Shown here piece by piece: positions 57,319 through 57,757 of a stretch of 57,757 nt of DNA. This DNA is from Lachnospiraceae bacterium (GTDB taxonomy: Bacteria; Bacillota; Clostridia; Lachnospirales; Lachnospiraceae), in contig JAAUZX010000012.1 in NCBI GenBank assembly GCA_014804365.1, forward strand, positions 1 to 57,757, written 5' to 3'. The stretch's first letter is position 1. Each line of letters starts with the position of its first letter. Position numbers and translations under genes: made by a program. Under the pieces are notes generated by a model. It was not told where the DNA came from and did not search any database. It saw only the letters and a program-made list of their open reading frames with translations.

Positions 57319-57757
57319 ATGCCAATCACATTAACCTGCATGCTTCCGCACCCGCCGCTCATAGTTCCGGCTGTCGGCAGAGGCGAGGAGCGGAACATTC
57401 AAAAGACAATTGACGCATATCATGAAGCTGCGCGCAGAATCGCGGCGTGCCGGCCGGAGACAATCGTTCTCATCTCGCCTCATCAGGTCATGTATGCCGA
57501 TTATTTTCATATTTCGCCGGGAGAAAGCGCTGATGGGGATTTTGGACAGTTCCGCGCACCCGGAGAACAAATGAAGGTCTCTTACGATACCGCTTTTGTA
57601 GAGAAACTGTGTGCATTGGCAGAGGAAAAAGATTTGCCGGCAGGCACTCTGGGGCAACTTGACAGGAAGTTAGACCACGGTACTATGGTTCCCTTATATT
57701 TTGTAAATCAATATTGGACGGATTATCAGCTTGTCAGAGTCGGGTTATCGGGGCTGC
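57319..57757 (+). CDS. AmmeMemoRadiSam system protein, extradiol-dioxygenase-like N-terminal part (partial)
   Basis: ATG 57319 follows GAAAGGAAC. The visible 146 residues have MPITLTCMLPHPPLIVPAVG, IVLISPHQVMYADYF, GDFGQFRAP and KLDHGTMVPLYFV, a class III extradiol dioxygenase/MEMO fold with metal-binding His residues. In Firmicutes this is usually fused to an AMMECR1 domain and accompanied by a radical SAM enzyme. The gene continues beyond the window. GC-rich codons unlike the AT-rich genes before it suggest native chromosome. Confidence 0.88.
   Translation, partial: MPITLTCMLPHPPLIVPAVGRGEERNIQKTIDAYHEAARRIAACRPETIVLISPHQVMYADYFHISPGESADGDFGQFRAPGEQMKVSYDTAFVEKLCALAEEKDLPAGTLGQLDRKLDHGTMVPLYFVNQYWTDYQLVRVGLSGL

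Noticed and set aside
1-57757. tRNA or rRNA genes as integration targets
   Set aside because: No tRNA-like cloverleaf or rRNA sequence was noticed near the repeats or elsewhere by eye; a covariance-model scan would settle this.

Overview
The window reads as chromosomal DNA of a spore-forming, low-GC Clostridia, most likely a Lachnospiraceae gut bacterium. It carries strong AGGAGG-type ribosome binding sites, a spoIIID sporulation regulator, a MATE exporter next to an AgrA/LytTR-type two-component pair, guaA, and at the right edge the start of an AmmeMemoRadiSam gene. Every assignment is by reading motifs and layout; no database search was run.

Left part (1-18 kb). The end of an FtsX-like permease and a PAS-GGDEF-EAL cyclic-di-GMP enzyme precede a spoIIID remnant and an MNT-HEPN toxin-antitoxin pair. 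A defence block follows: a complete type I restriction-modification operon (half HsdS, HsdM, HsdS, HsdR) from a promoter bracketed by two palindromes, an AbiL-like AAA ATPase/RloB pair, and an OLD-type ATPase-TOPRIM nuclease followed by a RES-domain protein. The block ends at an IS remnant. Behind it sits an RtcB-PrfH pair, which repairs damaged RNA and rescues ribosomes. Several predicted effectors here attack nucleic acid or NAD, so attack and repair genes lie side by side.

Middle part (18-31.7 kb). A patchwork of XRE regulators, an internally deleted phosphatase and unknown small proteins (one with three 23-residue repeats) leads into conserved genes: spoIIID, a MATE exporter, a LytTR regulator/GHKL kinase, a four-gene ABC exporter with two different ATPases, a 135-bp palindromic element and guaA with a hairpin-rich leader.

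Right part (31.7-57 kb). This is an accretion of mobile DNA behind guaA. A 23-bp imperfect direct repeat at 31752 and 51822 brackets about 20 kb with a small HUH relaxase and MobC-like protein, excisionases, XRE repressor, a three- or four-gene TerB/glycine-zipper/coiled-coil operon of unknown function, a YqaJ-Rad52-DUF932 recombination module, a DUF927 ATPase, a tyrosine integrase, an Rpn-type nuclease, and an NLR-like NB-ARC/TPR protein with a small membrane partner. Beyond the right repeat are gene fragments, a GNAT acetyltransferase, a P-loop kinase-like protein, a membrane protein with a degenerate hydrolase fold and a C1B (PepC-like) peptidase. Two short copies of the guaA 3' end in this stretch suggest successive insertions at guaA.

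The most promising undescribed units are the OLD-RES pair (12311-15490), the TerB/glycine-zipper operon (33810-37666) and the membrane-peptide/NLR pair that share a sequence motif (49112-51455).
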